Source: JBHELG01 sp046263195 (GTDB taxonomy: Bacteria; Actinomycetota; Nitriliruptoria; Nitriliruptorales; JAHWKO01). From it: a stretch of DNA of 64,000 nucleotides. The notes beneath the pieces are model-generated. The model did not search any database and was not told the DNA's origin. It worked only from the letters and a program-made list of their open reading frames with translations. Below are positions 16,480 through 25,068 of the stretch, one piece after another (positions within the stretch are counted from its first letter, which is position 1; each line of letters begins with the position of its first letter). Both the position numbers and the translations under genes were made by a program. The stretch covers positions 9,371-73,370 of the forward strand of contig JBHELG010000039.1 in the NCBI GenBank assembly GCA_046263195.1. Direction: 5' to 3'.

Positions 16480-18942
16480 CTAGCCTCGCAGGCTTCCGCC
16501 GATCTCCCCGACGGCCTCAGCCACGGCCTGGATCACCGCTTCAGCGTCGGCATCGGTCAGCTGACGGTCGAGCGCCTGCAACCGCAGATGGAAAGCCAGG
16601 CTACGTTTCCCAGTCCCCACCTGTGGTCCGCGGTATTCGTCGAACCACCACAATCCGTCGAGCCGCTCACCTGCTCCTGTCCGGACGGCCTCCTCGACCA
16701 TCGCGAACGGCACGTCCTCGTCGGCCACGACCGCAACGTCGACGCCAACCGCCGGGTGGCGGGCCAGAAGCGGTGCCTGGGGGGCCGGCAGCGCACGGCG
16801 GGCCAGGTGCTGCCAGAGCGGCTCGAGCAGCAACTCGGCGACGACGGTCGACTCGGGAAGGTTACGCGCGGACGCTTCGGCCGGGTGGAGTTGGCCGACG
16901 ATACCCACTTCCGACCCCTGCCAGTACAGCGCCGCCGTTCGACCGGGGTGAAGAGCGGGATGATCGGCCCGCACCCGTGCCAGGCCGCTTGTCTCGCCGG
17001 GGGTCAGCCGGGCAACTACCTCGTCGAGGGCAGCAAGCAGATCGAAGATGCTCCACTTCGCGTCGCGATCGAGCCACCCATGCCCGTGCTGGGCGCCGCA
17101 GGCGAGCAGGCCAAGGGCGAGCGGCTGGGTCGGCAAGGTCTCCCCATTCGGACCCGTCCAGCGCCAGTTACCCGTCCGTCCGACGACCTCGTCCAAGGGG
17201 CCGCCGGGGACCCGGAAGATGCGACCGAGCTCGAAGACCGCCAGCCCCGACCGGCCTTGACCCACGTTGTGACGGGCCACTCCGAGCAGGCCCTCGACCA
17301 GGCCGGGCCGCATGCTCGCGACGTCCTTCGCCACCGGGTTCTGCAGCCTCACCCGGTGGGTGTCTCGAGGGGCGAGGAGACAGAGAGCGTTCAAAGCGAC
17401 GAAGGGAAGGGTCTGAGACTCGTGAAAGCCGGCGGCGAGCACGGCTCTGCGAACATCGCGCTCGGCGCGCTGCCTGCTGTTGAGTCCTCCCTCGAGGGGG
17501 ATCGACGGCAGGTTGGCGGGGATCTTCTCGTAGCCGTAGAGGCGAGCGATTTCCTCGGCCAGATCCGCCCCGCGTTGCAGGTCTGCACGCCAGGTCGGCG
17601 GAGTGGCTTCGAGCAGTCCGGCAGCCAGTGACTTGACCTCCACCCCCGCACGTTGCAGCAGCGCGACCTGATCCTCGTCATCCAGCTCGGGCAGACCCAG
17701 GAAGCGGGCGGTGCGGGAGGTATCGAGGCGGATCGGGCGTGGACCCGGCTCTCCCGGCCCGTCGACGCGGACGCCGAGATCGGACCCGGTAGCGAGGTCA
17801 AGGAGCAGGTCGACCGCCCTCGCGGCCGCCCGCCACGTGCCAGCAGCGTCAACTCGTCGTTCGAAGCGCAGACTGGACTCCGAGACGAGCCCGAGACGAC
17901 GCGAGGTCTTCCGCACCGCACCAGGCTCGAACGCTGCAGCCTCGAGCAGGATCCGCGTCGTCGCTTCCCCGACCTCGGTGTCGCCGCCCCCCATGACGCC
18001 AGCGAGAGCCACGGCACGATCCTGATCGGCGATGACGAGATCCTCGGGCTGAAGCACGCGGACACGGCCGTCGAGTGTCAGGAGGTTCTCCCCCGGCCGG
18101 CCCCAGCGCACCCGGATCCCGGGGCCGTACAGGGTGTCGAGGTCGAAGGCATGCAGCGGTTGACCGAGTTCGAGCATGACGTAGTTGGTCACGTCGACGA
18201 GGTTGAACAGCGATCGGACACCACACACTTCGAGCCGCCGGCGCAGCCACCAGGGCGACGTCGCCTGCTTCAGGTCCCCGACCACCCAGCCCACGTAGGT
18301 ACTGCACCCTTCCACCGCTTCCACGTGGACGGGGACCGGCCCATCGCCGGGAGTCCGCCCGGCCCCACGGCTGCTCGGCTCGTGGACCTCGATTCCGAGG
18401 ATGGCGGCGAGGTCCCGGGCGATTCCGAACACCGAGTGGAGATCACCTCGGTCGGCCGGTACCGCAACGTCGACGACCGGCTCCCCGAGTGGAAGGACCT
18501 CGTGGATATCGCTGCCCGGCTCGGGTCCATCGTGCAACACCATGATGCCGCTGTGATCGTCCGCAACCTCGAGCTCGCGAGCGGAGCAGAGCATGCCGTC
18601 GCTCATCACTCCCCGTACCTCGCGCCGCTCGATGCGGCTGCCTCCGGGCAGGCTTGCGCCCGGCAAGGCGAGCGGGACGAGGTCGCCAGCCGCGAAGTTC
18701 CGCACACCGGCGCAGACGGTTCGCTCGTGCTCACCGTCGTCCACGTTCGCGACGACGAGCCTGTCGGCGTGAGGATGTTCGGAGACCTCCAGCACCCGTG
18801 CCACCCGTAGGCCCTCAACACCGGCACCCGGCGTCCGCACATCATCCACCTCGAGCCCGTTGCGTCCCATCACCTCGAGGAGTTCGTCGAGCGGCAGGTC
18901 GAGGTCGACGAACTCTGCCAGCCACGACAGCGGAACCTTCAC
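16480..18942 (-). CDS. pheT: Phenylalanine-tRNA ligase, beta subunit
   Basis: Beta chain of the alpha2-beta2 enzyme; binds tRNA(Phe) and edits misacylated products. 820 residues, full length: the conserved start KVPLSWLAEFVDLDLP, the tRNA-binding (EMAP-like) domain with HPHADRLVVANVD, B3/B4 with VDVTNYVMLELGQPLHAFD, B5 with RLYGYEKIP, and the C-terminal anticodon-binding ferredoxin fold. The GTG at 18942 has AAAGGG eight bases upstream and gives the usual N-terminus. It follows pheS by about 100 bases. Confidence 0.94.
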   Translation of the reverse strand: MKVPLSWLAEFVDLDLPLDELLEVMGRNGLEVDDVRTPGAGVEGLRVARVLEVSEHPHADRLVVANVDDGEHERTVCAGVRNFAAGDLVPLALPGASLPGGSRIERREVRGVMSDGMLCSARELEVADDHSGIMVLHDGPEPGSDIHEVLPLGEPVVDVAVPADRGDLHSVFGIARDLAAILGIEVHEPSSRGAGRTPGDGPVPVHVEAVEGCSTYVGWVVGDLKQATSPWWLRRRLEVCGVRSLFNLVDVTNYVMLELGQPLHAFDLDTLYGPGIRVRWGRPGENLLTLDGRVRVLQPEDLVIADQDRAVALAGVMGGGDTEVGEATTRILLEAAAFEPGAVRKTSRRLGLVSESSLRFERRVDAAGTWRAAARAVDLLLDLATGSDLGVRVDGPGEPGPRPIRLDTSRTARFLGLPELDDEDQVALLQRAGVEVKSLAAGLLEATPPTWRADLQRGADLAEEIARLYGYEKIPANLPSIPLEGGLNSRQRAERDVRRAVLAAGFHESQTLPFVALNALCLLAPRDTHRVRLQNPVAKDVASMRPGLVEGLLGVARHNVGQGRSGLAVFELGRIFRVPGGPLDEVVGRTGNWRWTGPNGETLPTQPLALGLLACGAQHGHGWLDRDAKWSIFDLLAALDEVVARLTPGETSGLARVRADHPALHPGRTAALYWQGSEVGIVGQLHPAEASARNLPESTVVAELLLEPLWQHLARRALPAPQAPLLARHPAVGVDVAVVADEDVPFAMVEEAVRTGAGERLDGLWWFDEYRGPQVGTGKRSLAFHLRLQALDRQLTDADAEAVIQAVAEAVGEIGGSLRG

Positions 18943-19044
18943 GGACACCGCCCTTTCACTGCTACTCCCAACCCGCCCGGTGAGCTCCGGTGACCAGAGC
19001 CGCCCCGCCCCGCCGTTCACGACGACCGCTCAGGCCCCGGACTC

Positions 19045-20091
19045 TCAGAAGGCTTCGAGAAAGCGGACATCGTTCTCGTAGAACTCGCGGATGTCGCGGA
19101 CGCCGTGGCGGAGCATGGCAACCCTTTCGATCCCGACGCCGAATGCGAACCCGGACACTTCCTCGGGGTCGAGCCCACAGGCGACCAGCACGTTCGGATC
19201 GACCATGCCCGCTCCGAGGATCTCGATCCAGCCGGTTCCCGAGCAGACCCGGCAGGCTGACTCGTCACCCGTACAGAACGGGCACGAGACGTCAACCTCG
19301 GCCGAGGGCTCGGTGAAGGGAAAGAACGAGGGCCGCAGGCGCACCTCCCGCTCTGGACCGAAAAAGGCACGAGCGAAGGCCTGGAGCGTACCCCGCAGGT
19401 CCGCCATCGTGAGACCGGCGGCAACCGCGAGACCCTCCACCTGTTGGAACACCGGTGAATGGGTCGCGTCGGGCGCGTCGTTGCGGTAGACGCGGCCCGG
19501 GACGACGACCGCGACGGGAAGTGGCTGGCTGAGCAGGACACGCACCTGCACGGGTGAGGTGTGCGTGCGGAGCAGCACCCCCTCGTCGTAGTCGACGTAG
19601 ATGGTGTCCATCTCCTGCCGGGCCGGGTGCTCGAGGGGGATGTTGAGCAGATCGAAGTTGTAGATGGCCGATTCGACCTCGGGACCTTCGGCCACTCGGT
19701 AGCCGAGTCCGATGAACGCGTCCACGATGTCGTGCTCGACCTGCGTGAGCAGGTGGGGGCGGCCTGGGCGCAGGTGGCGCGGCGGGAGGGTGACGTCGAC
19801 CCGCTCGGCTTCGAGGCGACGACTGAGCTCGGCGTCGGCGAGTTCGGTGCGACGGGCCTCGTAGCGTGCTTCGAACGCTTCCTTCAGGGCGTTGATGCGG
19901 GCGCCTAGTTCGCGCCGGCTCGTGGGGTCGAGCCCGCCGAGCTGGCGCTGGAGAGCAGCCACAGGGCTCTTGCGCCCCGCGAAGGCGACCCTGACGCGTT
20001 CGAGCTCCTCGAGGTCCGCCGCCTGCTCCAGACCCTGGAGTGCTTCGATGGCGAGCGCGTCGACGTCCGACGGGCTGGGAAGAACCGCCAC
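19045..20091 (-). CDS. pheS: Phenylalanine-tRNA ligase, alpha subunit
   Basis: Catalytic class II chain. 348 residues with an N-terminal coiled coil, motif 1 region GYRVAEGPEVESAIYNFD, motif 2 (PGRVYRNDAPDATHSPVFQQ) and motif 3 (GFAFGVGIERVAML). A CPFCTG...CRVCSGTG segment is a four-cysteine zinc-type knuckle found in some PheS lineages. It lies directly downstream of the rRNA methyltransferase gene (8 bases) and upstream of pheT. Confidence 0.95.
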   Translation of the reverse strand: MAVLPSPSDVDALAIEALQGLEQAADLEELERVRVAFAGRKSPVAALQRQLGGLDPTSRRELGARINALKEAFEARYEARRTELADAELSRRLEAERVDVTLPPRHLRPGRPHLLTQVEHDIVDAFIGLGYRVAEGPEVESAIYNFDLLNIPLEHPARQEMDTIYVDYDEGVLLRTHTSPVQVRVLLSQPLPVAVVVPGRVYRNDAPDATHSPVFQQVEGLAVAAGLTMADLRGTLQAFARAFFGPEREVRLRPSFFPFTEPSAEVDVSCPFCTGDESACRVCSGTGWIEILGAGMVDPNVLVACGLDPEEVSGFAFGVGIERVAMLRHGVRDIREFYENDVRFLEAF

Positions 20092-20098
20092 CTCGTGC

Positions 20099-20959
20099 CT
20101 ATCTGACCGGATAACGGAGGGTACCGGCTGGTCCAGGAGAGGTTGGGGGTGGGCCTGTTCGCGCGGCTCGCGCAGCGGCGTAGGCGGCGACGGCCACGGC
20201 GGCGCCCAAGTTCAAGGACTCGATGGGACCGTAACGGGGGATCGAGACCGCCTCGACCGTGCCGACGACCGACTGTGGTAGGCCGTGGGCCTCGTTGCCG
20301 AACAGCAACGCGACCGGAGGTTGGAGGATCCCCGAGACTTCGATACTGCCGGTGGCAGAGGGGTCGAGCGCCAGGAACCGCTGACCGACTGAGCGGCAGG
20401 CGGCAAGCAGCTGGTCCACCTCGACGTCGACGACGAGAGGCAGGCGGGCAACGCTACCCGCGGAGGAACGAACCGCCTTCGGATTCCAGGGGTCGACCGA
20501 ACCGGAGGTGAGTACGACGCCTGAGGCTCCCGCCGCAGTCGCAGTCCGGATTGCGCTGCCGACATTGCCGGGATCGGCGGCCCCGCACAGGACGATGAGG
20601 AAACCGCCCCCGACAACATCGGCGAGCTGACCTCGTCGTTGGCGGGCTACGGCGACGACCCCTTGGGGACTGACGCTGTCGGCCAGTCGGCGCAGGACTG
20701 GCGCCTCGACGAGCGTCAGGCGGGCAGCGGCCCGCTCGACGGCGTCCGTCAGATCAGCGGCGAAATGAGGCAGCGCGAAGACTTCTTCGACGTCGCCGGT
20801 GGACAGAAGCTCGGAGACGAAGCGAGGCCCCTCGACGAGGTAGCGGCCTTCGGCGTCACGGGCACGGCGGCTCGCCAAGGATGCGGCGGCCTTTACCCGT
20901 GGGTTTCGCGGTGAACGAACGACTGGTTGGTCCAGCAGCTCAGGTCCGCTCTGCGCCAC
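20099..20959 (-). CDS. SpoU/TrmH-family RNA 2'-O-ribose methyltransferase
   Basis: SPOUT-fold methyltransferase of about 286 residues: an N-terminal substrate-binding domain ([28 protein letters not shown]) and the knotted domain with [31 protein letters not shown] and [21 protein letters not shown]. The three motifs place it in the SpoU family, often annotated as tsnR or a 23S rRNA methyltransferase. The exact target is not determined. GTG 20959, overlapping the rplT stop by 20 bases, is the most plausible start; an ATG at 20992 is an alternative. Its position between rplT and pheS is standard in actinobacteria. Confidence 0.87.
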   Translation of the reverse strand: MAQSGPELLDQPVVRSPRNPRVKAAASLASRRARDAEGRYLVEGPRFVSELLSTGDVEEVFALPHFAADLTDAVERAAARLTLVEAPVLRRLADSVSPQGVVAVARQRRGQLADVVGGGFLIVLCGAADPGNVGSAIRTATAAGASGVVLTSGSVDPWNPKAVRSSAGSVARLPLVVDVEVDQLLAACRSVGQRFLALDPSATGSIEVSGILQPPVALLFGNEAHGLPQSVVGTVEAVSIPRYGPIESLNLGAAVAVAAYAAARAARTGPPPTSPGPAGTLRYPVR

Positions 20960-21356
20960 CGCTGGCGTCCGGACCGGTCGTGACCGTGGCATCGTTCGCC
21001 TCACCGAGAGCACGCTTGGCCACCCCGACGAGCTGACCGAACGCGGCCGCGTCGCGCACGGCGAGATCGGCGAGCATCTTGCGGTCGACTTCCACCTCGG
21101 CGATCTTCAACCCGTGCATGAACCGGCCGTAACTCAGCCCCTCCTGACGGGTGGCGGCGTTGATGCGGGTGATCCAGAGCCTGCGCAGGTCCCCTTTGCG
21201 CTTGCGACGGTCGCGATAGGCGTACCGCTCCGCGTGCATGACCGCTTCCTTGGCAGCCTTGTAATGGCGGCTGCGAGCGCCCCGGAAGCCCTTCGCACGC
21301 TCGAGGATCTCCCGGTGCTTCTTCTTCGCGTGAACTCCGCGCTTCACGCGGGCCAT
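20940..21356 (-). CDS. rplT: 50S ribosomal protein L20
   Basis: Early assembly protein of the large subunit that binds 23S rRNA. Recognised by [37 protein letters not shown] and [20 protein letters not shown]. At 138 residues it has a C-terminal extension of about 18 residues ([14 protein letters not shown]) beyond the usual length. It lies 13 bases from rpmI in the classic infC-rpmI-rplT operon. Confidence 0.97.
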   Translation of the reverse strand: MARVKRGVHAKKKHREILERAKGFRGARSRHYKAAKEAVMHAERYAYRDRRKRKGDLRRLWITRINAATRQEGLSYGRFMHGLKIAEVEVDRKMLADLAVRDAAAFGQLVGVAKRALGEANDATVTTGPDASGGAERT

Positions 21357-21369
21357 TGATCGGCTCCTC

Positions 21370-21561
21370 TCACAGGTTCAGCAGCTTCCTGGCAAGCTTG
21401 GAGGCGGGCTTGCCGAGCTCGTCGAGTCCGGCCAGGCGACGCTTGCGTCGCGAGCTCTTCTTCTCGAGTAGATGTGAGCGGTTGCGCTGCTTCGACAAGA
21501 CCTTGCCGGTCCGGGTGACTCTGAAGCGCTTCTTCGCGCCACTGTGCGTCTTCTGTTTCAT
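21370..21561 (-). CDS. rpmI: 50S ribosomal protein L35
   Basis: A 63-residue basic protein with the family hallmark [16 protein letters not shown] and the end LARKLLNL. It is placed between infC and rplT. The 68-base gap from infC contains the palindrome at 21615-21627. Confidence 0.96.
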   Translation of the reverse strand: MKQKTHSGAKKRFRVTRTGKVLSKQRNRSHLLEKKSSRRKRRLAGLDELGKPASKLARKLLNL

Positions 21562-21614
21562 GCTCGCCTACCTGCCGCTTCTCGCGCCCTGGTCTTCGGC
21601 CACGGCTCCGGATG

Positions 21615-21627
21615 GCTCCTGCGGAGC
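21615..21627. repeat. GCTCC-TGC-GGAGC palindrome next to the infC stop
   Basis: GCTCC-TGC-GGAGC, followed by ACTC, shares its core with the two larger palindromes at 38232-38326. Like the second of those, it lies directly after a stop codon (infC, 21630). It may be a weak intra-operon terminator or a REP-like repeat. Confidence 0.4.
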
Positions 21628-21629
21628 AC

Positions 21630-22202
21630 TCAGGCCTCGGCGACTTCCCGGGCCGGAGCGCTCTCGGAGACTTCTCGGTCCCGCCTTGGGCGGTCCCTAC
21701 GGGGGGACAGGACCATCACCATGTTGCGGCCGTCCACGGTGGGACTCGCCTCCACGGTGGCAAGCTCGTTGACGTCCTCTGCGAGGCGGTCCAACAGCCG
21801 CTTGCCGATCTCGGGGTGAGTCACCTCGCGTCCGCGGAACATGATCGTGGCACGAACCTTCGCTCCGTCACGCAGGAAGCGCTCCACATGCCCGGCTTTC
21901 GTCTGGTAGTCGTTCTCCGAGATCTTCGGCCGCATCTTGATCTCTTTGACGACGATCTGACTCTGCCGGCGACGGGCCTCTTTCTGCTTCTGCGCCTCCT
22001 GGTACTTGTGCTTGCCGTAGTCCATGACCCGGCACACCGACGGGTTGGCTTGCGAAGCCACCTCGACGAGGTCGAGGTCCCGCTCTCGCGCGTACCGCAG
22101 GGCCTCCGCCAGCGGCACGATGCCGATCTGCTCTCCGTCCTCTGCGATGAGACGGACCTCGCGCTCGTGGATCTGATCATTGATCCGCGGCTCGTCGTTG
22201 AT
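21630..22202 (-). CDS. infC: Translation initiation factor IF-3, probable ATC start
   Basis: Binds the 30S subunit and checks start codons. The N-domain (EQIGIVPLAEALRYARERD, SQANPSVCRVMDYGKHKY) and C-domain (EIKMRPKISENDY) are complete. The first GTG in frame (22118) would lose the conserved leader. Reading upstream gives INDEPRINDQIHEREVRLIA, which is the normal IF-3 N-terminus, and it begins with ATC at 22202, seven bases after AGGAGG. infC is known to use rare starts (AUU in E. coli) so that IF-3 limits its own translation. This gives 190 residues. The arginine-rich tail is lineage-specific. Confidence 0.92.
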   Translation of the reverse strand: MNDEPRINDQIHEREVRLIAEDGEQIGIVPLAEALRYARERDLDLVEVASQANPSVCRVMDYGKHKYQEAQKQKEARRRQSQIVVKEIKMRPKISENDYQTKAGHVERFLRDGAKVRATIMFRGREVTHPEIGKRLLDRLAEDVNELATVEASPTVDGRNMVMVLSPRRDRPRRDREVSESAPAREVAEA

Positions 22203-22329
22203 GCTGCGCCCTCCTGTGGCTGGTTGGTAAGAATAAGACGAGCCGCCGCGAGGCGAGCGGCGGCCTCCCCTTCGTTCCCGCGCTTCGAGGCTACCAGCAG
22301 GGCGAGGTGGCTGGCGAGTGACTCGACCT

Positions 22330-22545
22330 CAATCGTCCCACCGGCGGTCTTTTCAGGCCCCAGGCCGCGACTACGACCTCTCCCCCAGAACCTGGCGTCC
22401 CGCCTCCGTCGCCGTCTGGACAAGTCTTGTCGCGGTCTGTCAGGCCCAAGCCCGCGACTACGACCTCTCCCCCAGAATCATGCCTTCCGGCCTCCGTGGC
22501 CGTCTTGGACACGTCTTGCCACGGTTTTGCTGTGCGGGGACACGC
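22330..22545. repeat. Tandem array of the dispersed palindromic element upstream of infC
   Basis: This occupies most of the 370-base gap 22203-22572, which has no gene. It begins with GTCCCACCGGCGGTCTT, the left end of the family, then two units of about 87 bp. The unit sequence CGCGACTACGACCTCTCCCC occurs at 22366 and again at 22453. Each unit also carries CCTCCGT(C/G)GCCGTCT and CTTG(T/C)C(G/A)CGGT. It separates the DUF1844 gene from infC, so the infC promoter should lie at its left edge. Confidence 0.75.
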
Positions 22546-22572
22546 TCCTGCTCCGAGACCGCCCTCCCACCC

Positions 22573-23136
22573 TCAGCGTCCGGGAATCCAGAGGCGGGAG
22601 GAGGCCGAGGAGGGCCGTTCCGACCTCTGGGCGGCGTCCTGACCCGCCGGCCGCGTCGTCTGCTCCCCACCGGGAGACACTGCCTCGGGCGGCAGGTCAC
22701 CGCTCTCCTGCGCGGGTAGCTTTCCTTCGGCACGCAGCTTCGCGAGCTCTGATTCGGCTTCGACCTGCCCGAGACGCAGCTGATTGAGCGCCTGCTGCAT
22801 CTGCTGCTTGAGACGATCCTCCACGTGGGGACCACCCATGTCCGCCACGGTGGCCGCGACGTCGATGAGTAGCCGCGCGTCACGGCGACCGAGCTTGACC
22901 TCGGCGGCACTGGCGAGCAGCGAGAACGCCTGGGCGATGATGTCACCAATACCCGCCTGGCGCAGTTGTGCGAGGTAGGCGCGGACCTCGTCCTCACTGG
23001 GCTGGCGGGACTGCCCGCTCCCGGGAGCATCCCCCGGGGAGGCGGGGGTGTCCCCCGCCATGCCCGGCATCTGCCCGCCCGGCCCGGCCCCTCCGGGGCC
23101 AGGGGTGTCCCACTCCATACGCTGACTCTCACTCAT
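22573..23136 (-). CDS. DUF1844 domain protein
   Basis: A 187-residue protein. A Gly/Pro-rich low-complexity N-terminus (about 45 residues) precedes a helical domain with DIIAQAFSLLASAAEVKLG and DARLLIDVAATVADMGG, the pattern of DUF1844 proteins, which are commonly found beside infC in actinobacteria. The C-terminal 50 residues are disordered and polar. Function is unknown; no catalytic residues stand out. Confidence 0.75.
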   Translation of the reverse strand: MSESQRMEWDTPGPGGAGPGGQMPGMAGDTPASPGDAPGSGQSRQPSEDEVRAYLAQLRQAGIGDIIAQAFSLLASAAEVKLGRRDARLLIDVAATVADMGGPHVEDRLKQQMQQALNQLRLGQVEAESELAKLRAEGKLPAQESGDLPPEAVSPGGEQTTRPAGQDAAQRSERPSSASSRLWIPGR

Positions 23137-23208
23137 GTCATTCTCCCGCGCGGTCCAGCGGCGGCGGATCGTGGACCGATCGTTCCTGCGACCCTCTCCG
23201 GCCAGTGG

Positions 23209-23520
23209 CTAGCCGCTGGCGGCAGGCTCCTCCTCGGCAGGAACGGCGGCGCCCACCTCCTCCTCGTGGGGCTCGTGGCCCCCTACGCCCTCTCGGATGT
23301 CGTGCGCGTACTCGTACTGAGCCTCACTCTCCCCGAAGGTCGAGAATCTGTAGGCATGAAAGGTCACGACGGCTCCGAGGATGAGGCCGATGGCAAGCCC
23401 GATCAGCACGCCCATCGACGAGCCGGTGACACCCGGGCCCTTTTCCGCTCCCAGTGCGGGCAGCGCTGTGAGCGCGAGAACGATGAAGGCGCTGAACAGC
23501 GCCGTGACGGCACGAGACAT
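23209..23520 (-). CDS. Small membrane protein, unknown function
   Basis: A 103-residue protein with a signal-like N-terminus (ALFSAFIVLALTALPALGA), a second membrane helix (VLIGLAIGLILGAVVTF) and an acidic C-terminal tail rich in Glu, Ala and His. The ATG at 23520 is supported by AGGAGG upstream. It lies between DUF1844 and hisG. I do not recognise the family. Confidence 0.6.
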   Translation of the reverse strand: MSRAVTALFSAFIVLALTALPALGAEKGPGVTGSSMGVLIGLAIGLILGAVVTFHAYRFSTFGESEAQYEYAHDIREGVGGHEPHEEEVGAAVPAEEEPAASG

Positions 23521-23651
23521 CGACGACCTCCTCGAACTCTTTCCGCTGATCGTAGCGGGGCCCCGAGGCGAACCATGGGCGGGAGTACGCCCGGACGGGC
23601 TGACGGCTGAGAGACTTCGATTCCGCATCCGTGGCGACGTGAGGAAGCAGC

Positions 23652-24542
23652 TCAGGGGACGATCTTCGTGATGGGAATCTCGAGTATGCCCGTGGCCCCC
23701 CGGGACTTCAGTTCGGGGATGAGACGGTTCACGCCAGGCTTGTCGACGACCGTCTCGACCGCGTAGCCGTCCTCATCAGCAAGCTGGTTGATGGTCGGCG
23801 CCTTCAGGCTGGGCAGGACGGCAAGCACCTGCGGCAGGTTCTCCGCGGTGACGTTGAGCTTGAGCAGTACCCGGCCGCGAGCATCGATCGCTCCCAGTAG
23901 GAGGGTGCGGATGTCCCGCATCGCCTCCCGCTTGTCGCGATCCTGATAGGAGTCGAGGTTGGCGATGAGCTCGGTGCGGGAGACGAGCAGTTCCCCGATG
24001 ATCTTCAAGCCGCTCTTGCGCAGGGTCGAACCGGTTTCGGTGACATCCACACAGGCGTCGACGATGCTGCCCACCTTCGCCTCGGTGGCACCGTAAGAGA
24101 GGAAGATCTTGGCCTTCTTGCCCCGCTCCTCGAAGAAGCGACGCGTCAGCTCGGGGAGTTCGGTGGAGATCTTCACGCCATCTGGCAGGTCGTCGACCGA
24201 CGTCCACTCGGCGCTGTGGGGCACGGCAAGCACGACCCGGATCGGGTTCGCGGTCGCCTTCGAGTACGCCAGCTCGGCGAGCGTCTCGACGCGAGCAGAG
24301 GTCTCCTCGATCCAGTCACGGCCCGTCACGCCGATGTCGAAGAAACCTTCTTCGACGTAACGGGGGATCTCCTGGGGCCGAAGGATCGCGACCTCGTCGA
24401 CGCGTGGATCGTCTATGCGTCCGAAGTAGTCGCGGTCGCTCGGGCGGTGGACTTTCAAGTCCGCGTCCTCGAACAGCTTGAGGGTCGCGACCTCGAGCGA
24501 CCCCTTCGGGATGACGAGCTTCAGCACATCAGTCACTCCCAC
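23652..24542 (-). CDS. hisG: ATP phosphoribosyltransferase, long form
   Basis: First step of histidine synthesis: joins ATP and PRPP. 296 residues, with the catalytic domain (LVIPKGSLEVATL, FDIGVTGRDWIEE), the PRPP loop DVTETGSTLRKSGL, and a C-terminal regulatory ACT-like domain (RVLLKLNVTAENLPQVLAVL). The long form is allosterically inhibited by histidine and needs no HisZ. No other his genes are nearby; it follows ribH by 54 bases. Confidence 0.95.
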   Translation of the reverse strand: MGVTDVLKLVIPKGSLEVATLKLFEDADLKVHRPSDRDYFGRIDDPRVDEVAILRPQEIPRYVEEGFFDIGVTGRDWIEETSARVETLAELAYSKATANPIRVVLAVPHSAEWTSVDDLPDGVKISTELPELTRRFFEERGKKAKIFLSYGATEAKVGSIVDACVDVTETGSTLRKSGLKIIGELLVSRTELIANLDSYQDRDKREAMRDIRTLLLGAIDARGRVLLKLNVTAENLPQVLAVLPSLKAPTINQLADEDGYAVETVVDKPGVNRLIPELKSRGATGILEIPITKIVP

Positions 24543-24596
24543 CCGCCCGCGCCCCCGGCGCGGCCCGCAATCACCTCCGCCCGCGCCTGACGTGTC

Positions 24597-25067
24597 TCAC
24601 GGCTTCAGGTCGCGCAACAGGTTGGCGGTTTCCAACGCCGACAGGGCCGCCTCGGCCCCCTTGTTGCCGAGCTTGCCGCCGGCCCGCTCCACCGCCTGCT
24701 CCCAGGTGTCGGTGGTGAGCACGCCGAGTCCGATGGGGACCCCCGCTTCGCGGGCGACCACCGCGATCCCGGCAATCGCTTCGCCTGCGACGTACTCGAA
24801 ATGCGGGGTCGCTCCGCGCACCACAGCGGCGAGGGCCACGAGCGCGTCGAAGCGACCACTTTCCGCAAGCCTGCGGAGCACGACCGGGATCTCGAAGGAC
24901 CCCGGCACCCGAAAGACGTGCAGGTCCGAGGGATCGGCGCCATGTCGGATGAGGGCGTCGATCGCTCCGGCGAGGAGCCGCTCGACGACGGCCTCATTGA
25001 AACGGGCGGCCACGAGGCCGATCTGCAGGCCTTCGGGGTCGAGCGTGGCACGCCTCTCGTCGCGCAC
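24597..25067 (-). CDS. ribH: 6,7-dimethyl-8-ribityllumazine synthase
   Basis: Penultimate riboflavin step, condensing the ribityl-uracil with dihydroxybutanone phosphate; forms icosahedral or pentameric shells. 156 residues with GLVAARFNEAVVERLL, VPGSFEIPVVLRRL, ALAAVVRGATPHFEYV (catalytic His) and GVLTTDTWEQAVERAG. It lies one base from the ribBA stop. Confidence 0.96.
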   Translation of the reverse strand: MRDERRATLDPEGLQIGLVAARFNEAVVERLLAGAIDALIRHGADPSDLHVFRVPGSFEIPVVLRRLAESGRFDALVALAAVVRGATPHFEYVAGEAIAGIAVVAREAGVPIGLGVLTTDTWEQAVERAGGKLGNKGAEAALSALETANLLRDLKP

Positions 25068-25068
25068 C

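Noticed and set aside
22330..22545. CRISPR array
   Set aside because: The repeats are about 87 bp, diverged, and have no regular spacers; no cas genes are nearby.
23020..23110. Palindrome-rich Gly/Pro codons at the start of the DUF1844 gene
   Set aside because: The sequence is simple GC-rich low complexity and lacks the arms of the dispersed element.
23137..23208. tRNA-sized gap between the DUF1844 gene and the small membrane protein
   Set aside because: No acceptor stem, anticodon arm or CCA end could be folded on either strand.
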